A stretch of 64,000 bases of DNA from the NCBI GenBank assembly GCA_020849855.1, contig JADZFO010000023.1:1-64000 (forward strand), read 5' to 3'. The notes below the pieces were generated by a model. That model was not told the origin of the DNA and searched no databases. It worked only from the letters and a program-made list of their open reading frames with translations. The position numbers and the translations under genes are program-made. Below are positions 61,847 to 64,000 of the stretch, one piece after another; position 1 is the first letter of the stretch, and every line of letters begins with the position of its first letter. Source of the stretch: a bacterium (GTDB lineage Bacteria; 4484-113; JAFGCY01).

Positions 61847-62743
61847 TTATGTGGACGCCTGCCCCGTCCCCGATGGCTCCATCAGGTTCACCAGGGCCTG
61901 AGTGTCGAGGATTTCCAGGCCGCGCTGCAATTGCCCCGACACCACGGTCAGGGCCTGGAACCAGCTCAGGCTGTGGGGCTGGTCCGCATTGCCAAACAGC
62001 AGGCTCCCATGCAGCGCCAGCGAGTTGCCCTGGCAGATCTGCCCCTCGATTAACAGCTGGTAGGGGCCCAGAAGCTGCCGCGCAGCGTCCATATGCCGGG
62101 CGAAGGACTGGCGGCCATAGAAGGGGCCGCCTGTGGGCAGGCTGCCGAGGCCAGCGGACTGCCACTCGATGTTCACGTCGGCCACCTCAGGCAGCCGGAT
62201 TGCCCGTGGCGGAGCATCCGCACCGTAGAGGGCCAGCAGCCAGTCGATGTCAGTCTGTTCATCATCGTCAGACTGGCGCATGGCACCCGCCAGCACACCC
62301 ATTGCCTCGGCCGAGTTGGCTGCATTGCGGGCCACCGGCCGCAGCCCGGGCCGGCCGGACACCAGGCGCTGCAGTGAAGCGCTGTCAAGAAAACGCCGCG
62401 CGGCCAAAATCCTGCCGTCCTCGACCTCAAACCAGTGGGCGAAGGGGGTGGTGTCCTGGCAGCCTGTCGACAGGCAGCGCTGAGAGACCATGCCGTAAAT
62501 CGCCGTCTGCCTGGCATCACTGATCGATCCGCTCCAGAGAACGCCGCAGGCTTGAAACTGCTTGTGCACTTCCCGGAAGTAGCGCCTGACTTCATCGCGG
62601 CCCGCATAAACTCCGCCGAAGTCAAGCGGCGGGGATACATGCACCTGCCAATGCACGTCCTCATGCAAAAAGCCCAGGAAGGCGGCTTCATCTCCTAGTC
62701 CGAAGCAGGCCATCGCCTCCCGGACAACCATCTCAGATTCCAT
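61847..62743 (-). CDS. Duplicated NTF2/SnoaL-like protein
   Basis: 298 residues made of two cone-shaped alpha+beta units: MVVREAMACFGLGDEAAFLG (1-125) and IEWQSAGLGSLPTGGPFYGR (180-298), the pattern of SnoaL/ketosteroid-isomerase-like folds, each with a G-x-x-x-V/I-R ... F core. No catalytic residue set can be given. The next gene upstream encodes a related protein. The gap 62744-62848 has the palindrome TAACATGTTA. Confidence 0.65.
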   Translation of the reverse strand: MESEMVVREAMACFGLGDEAAFLGFLHEDVHWQVHVSPPLDFGGVYAGRDEVRRYFREVHKQFQACGVLWSGSISDARQTAIYGMVSQRCLSTGCQDTTPFAHWFEVEDGRILAARRFLDSASLQRLVSGRPGLRPVARNAANSAEAMGVLAGAMRQSDDDEQTDIDWLLALYGADAPPRAIRLPEVADVNIEWQSAGLGSLPTGGPFYGRQSFARHMDAARQLLGPYQLLIEGQICQGNSLALHGSLLFGNADQPHSLSWFQALTVVSGQLQRGLEILDTQALVNLMEPSGTGQAST

Positions 62744-62848
62744 CTGTGCCTGATAACTCCAGACGGGGAATTGAAACTAGCTTAACATGTTATGCCGCAA
62801 TTTCAGGGCCGGCATAGTTGATACCAAGTCCAATTTACTGCGGGCTGG

Positions 62849-63760
62849 CTACGAGCAAAAGCACTTTCCGCAGACATCAAGCTTGAGCGTGTCAGCAACT
62901 TCGAATCCGCGCACGATACGCCCCTGGCGCATGGTCAGCGCTTGAAAGCTGGGCAGGTTAAGCTCTATGCCGCAGCTGCGACAGCTCAGGAGCAGGTTCG
63001 CGCGGATAGCGATGGTGTCCTCAGCTTGAATGATGCGATGTATCTGCAGATCAAGTGTCTCAAAGGCTGCGTCAAAAACCCTGAAGTGCCGGCTGATCTC
63101 GTCTATGCCACACGCGCGGCAAGGCAGATCGAGACTCACAGTTGATGGACTGAACCACTGAGCCTTGGGATCGACTAGGTCAAGCAGGTCAGAGCGGCAG
63201 AGCCTCTCTCTGCTCTCATACAGCTGCATAAGCGAACTGAAGTCCTCTCGCGGATCACCAGTCAGTTCGCCGGAGGCGTAGATAGAGCTTCTGATTGCTG
63301 CCAGGAAGCCGTGTTGCTTGGTGGCCTCCCGCAGTGACATCTTCTCTCCGCTCTGCAGCAGAGACCATATGCCAGAGGAGTCTACATAACTGTGGGCGTC
63401 AACTATGCACTCGTTGCGAACGGTGAACCAGGCTGCAGCATTTGCATCTGCCAGTTCGCGTGTTCCCACCCGACCGTATCCGTAGACGCCATACAGAACA
63501 TAGTCTTCGCCGCTCACCAGGCGAATGGACCAGTGCTGTGACATCACAGGGGTAAGTTCAATTCTGTTGCGGTAGTGTTCCAGCAATTCAACATGTCCGC
63601 GGACCACGCCGCCCATGGGCAGGGGCGTGCCAAAATGAGCATGCAGTTCGGCTTCGGGCTGGAAATAGGACACGAAGCGCTCAAGGTCGCCCTCAGCCAG
63701 AGAGGTGAGCGCGTGCCGCATGACCATTTCAACTGAGCTATTTACGCCATAATGGATCAT
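62849..63760 (-). CDS. Duplicated NTF2/SnoaL-like protein with CxxC motifs
   Basis: 303 residues from ATG 63760. Two NTF2-like units as in the neighbour (SVEMVMRHALTSLAEGDLER; then QWFSPSTVSLDLPCRACGID). The second unit carries three CxxC pairs, CRAC, CRSC and CGKC, the last five residues from the C-terminus, that the neighbour lacks, so it may bind zinc or an iron-sulfur group. The TTG at 63778 gives a longer frame, but ATG 63760 fits a TATCAT seven bases upstream. Function is unknown. Confidence 0.65.
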   Translation of the reverse strand: MIHYGVNSSVEMVMRHALTSLAEGDLERFVSYFQPEAELHAHFGTPLPMGGVVRGHVELLEHYRNRIELTPVMSQHWSIRLVSGEDYVLYGVYGYGRVGTRELADANAAAWFTVRNECIVDAHSYVDSSGIWSLLQSGEKMSLREATKQHGFLAAIRSSIYASGELTGDPREDFSSLMQLYESRERLCRSDLLDLVDPKAQWFSPSTVSLDLPCRACGIDEISRHFRVFDAAFETLDLQIHRIIQAEDTIAIRANLLLSCRSCGIELNLPSFQALTMRQGRIVRGFEVADTLKLDVCGKCFCS

Positions 63761-63767
63761 ATTTAGT

Positions 63768-63795
63768 ATGATACTCAAAATATTGCGTAATTCAA
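63768..63795 (-). promoter_or_regulatory. Promoter with -35 and -10, leaderless ATG start
   Basis: Minus strand: TTGAAT (63790-63795), 16-base spacer, TATCAT (63768-63773), then seven bases to ATG 63760. Confidence 0.55.
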
Positions 63796-63916
63796 TAGCA
63801 AATTACTAATGATGGCTACAATTATAAATATTTGCACGCGCATGCTCTGAAGGGCCCTCTGCTGGCAGCAGTCCAGCCAGCAGTGGCTCCGGTGCAAACC
63901 CTGTTCTAAAGAAGAA

Positions 63917-64000
63917 CTATCCGACCAGCACGGTGCGCCTGCCGCGCCAGAACAGGCTGACTATCCCAACGAAGAGGGCGCTTCCGACTATGGACCAGAG
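63917..64000 (-). CDS. C-terminal end of a membrane-anchored protein (partial)
   Basis: The last 27 codons of an open frame that enters from the right: one hydrophobic helix (IVGSALFVGIVSLFW) followed by RGRRTVLVG and TAG. A helix plus Arg cluster at a C-terminus is typical of tail-anchored or sorted surface proteins, but polytopic proteins can end this way. A hairpin CTGCTGGC...GCCAGCAG (about 63860-63884) follows. Identity cannot be judged. Confidence 0.4.
   Translation of the reverse strand, partial: LWSIVGSALFVGIVSLFWRGRRTVLVG

Overview
The window looks like chromosome of a GC-rich, flagellated, two-membrane (diderm) bacterium. LptB points to lipopolysaccharide export. A haem-handling CcsA/ResB pair implies system II cytochrome c maturation. 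Many secreted proteins carry lipobox signal peptides. The heat-shock operon has its own HspR, and the flagellar/chemotaxis block follows the flhA-flhF-cheB-cheW-cheC-cheD-sigma28 order known from Bacillus-type fla/che operons. I cannot name the phylum; an uncultured diderm lineage with some Terrabacteria-like traits is my best inference. I found no rRNA, tRNA or CRISPR.

Layout: 1-129 is the end of an IS481-type element. 186-16982 mixes secreted lipoproteins (a sorbosone-dehydrogenase-like propeller, PKD proteins), lptB, a D-Ala-D-Ala carboxypeptidase, an M16 peptidase, two VOC proteins and small membrane proteins, with a REP-like palindrome array at 6959-7150. 17013-23747 holds an ABC ATPase, three tandem paralogous membrane proteins, a beta-helix lipoprotein and a zinc-ribbon membrane protein. 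24183-25220 is an unknown exported protein with strong expression signals. 25453-30343 holds an ABC-2 permease and the ccsA-resB-polyprenyl synthase operon. 30606-39291 is the flagellar/chemotaxis block, with a sigma28-type promoter just before fliA. 39344-49067 holds small acidic and basic proteins, a BMP-like lipoprotein, a geranylgeranyl-reductase-family flavoprotein and gpmI. 49092-54564 (minus strand) is dnaK, an unknown gene, hsp20, grpE, dnaJ, hspR. 54752-64000 has two large lipoproteins, a CAP-domain protein split from its signal peptide by an in-frame TGA, and two NTF2-like proteins.

Three patterns run across the window. First, about eighteen genes have a -10-like hexamer ending only 5-9 bases before an ATG, GTG or TTG, so leaderless transcription appears common. 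Second, five otherwise different lipoproteins share an N-terminal region of about 110 residues centred on a motif like D-x-x-S-G-R-W-x-W/F, which I do not recognise as a named domain. Third, the heat-shock operon has long palindromes between its genes, a likely regulatory or processing layer.
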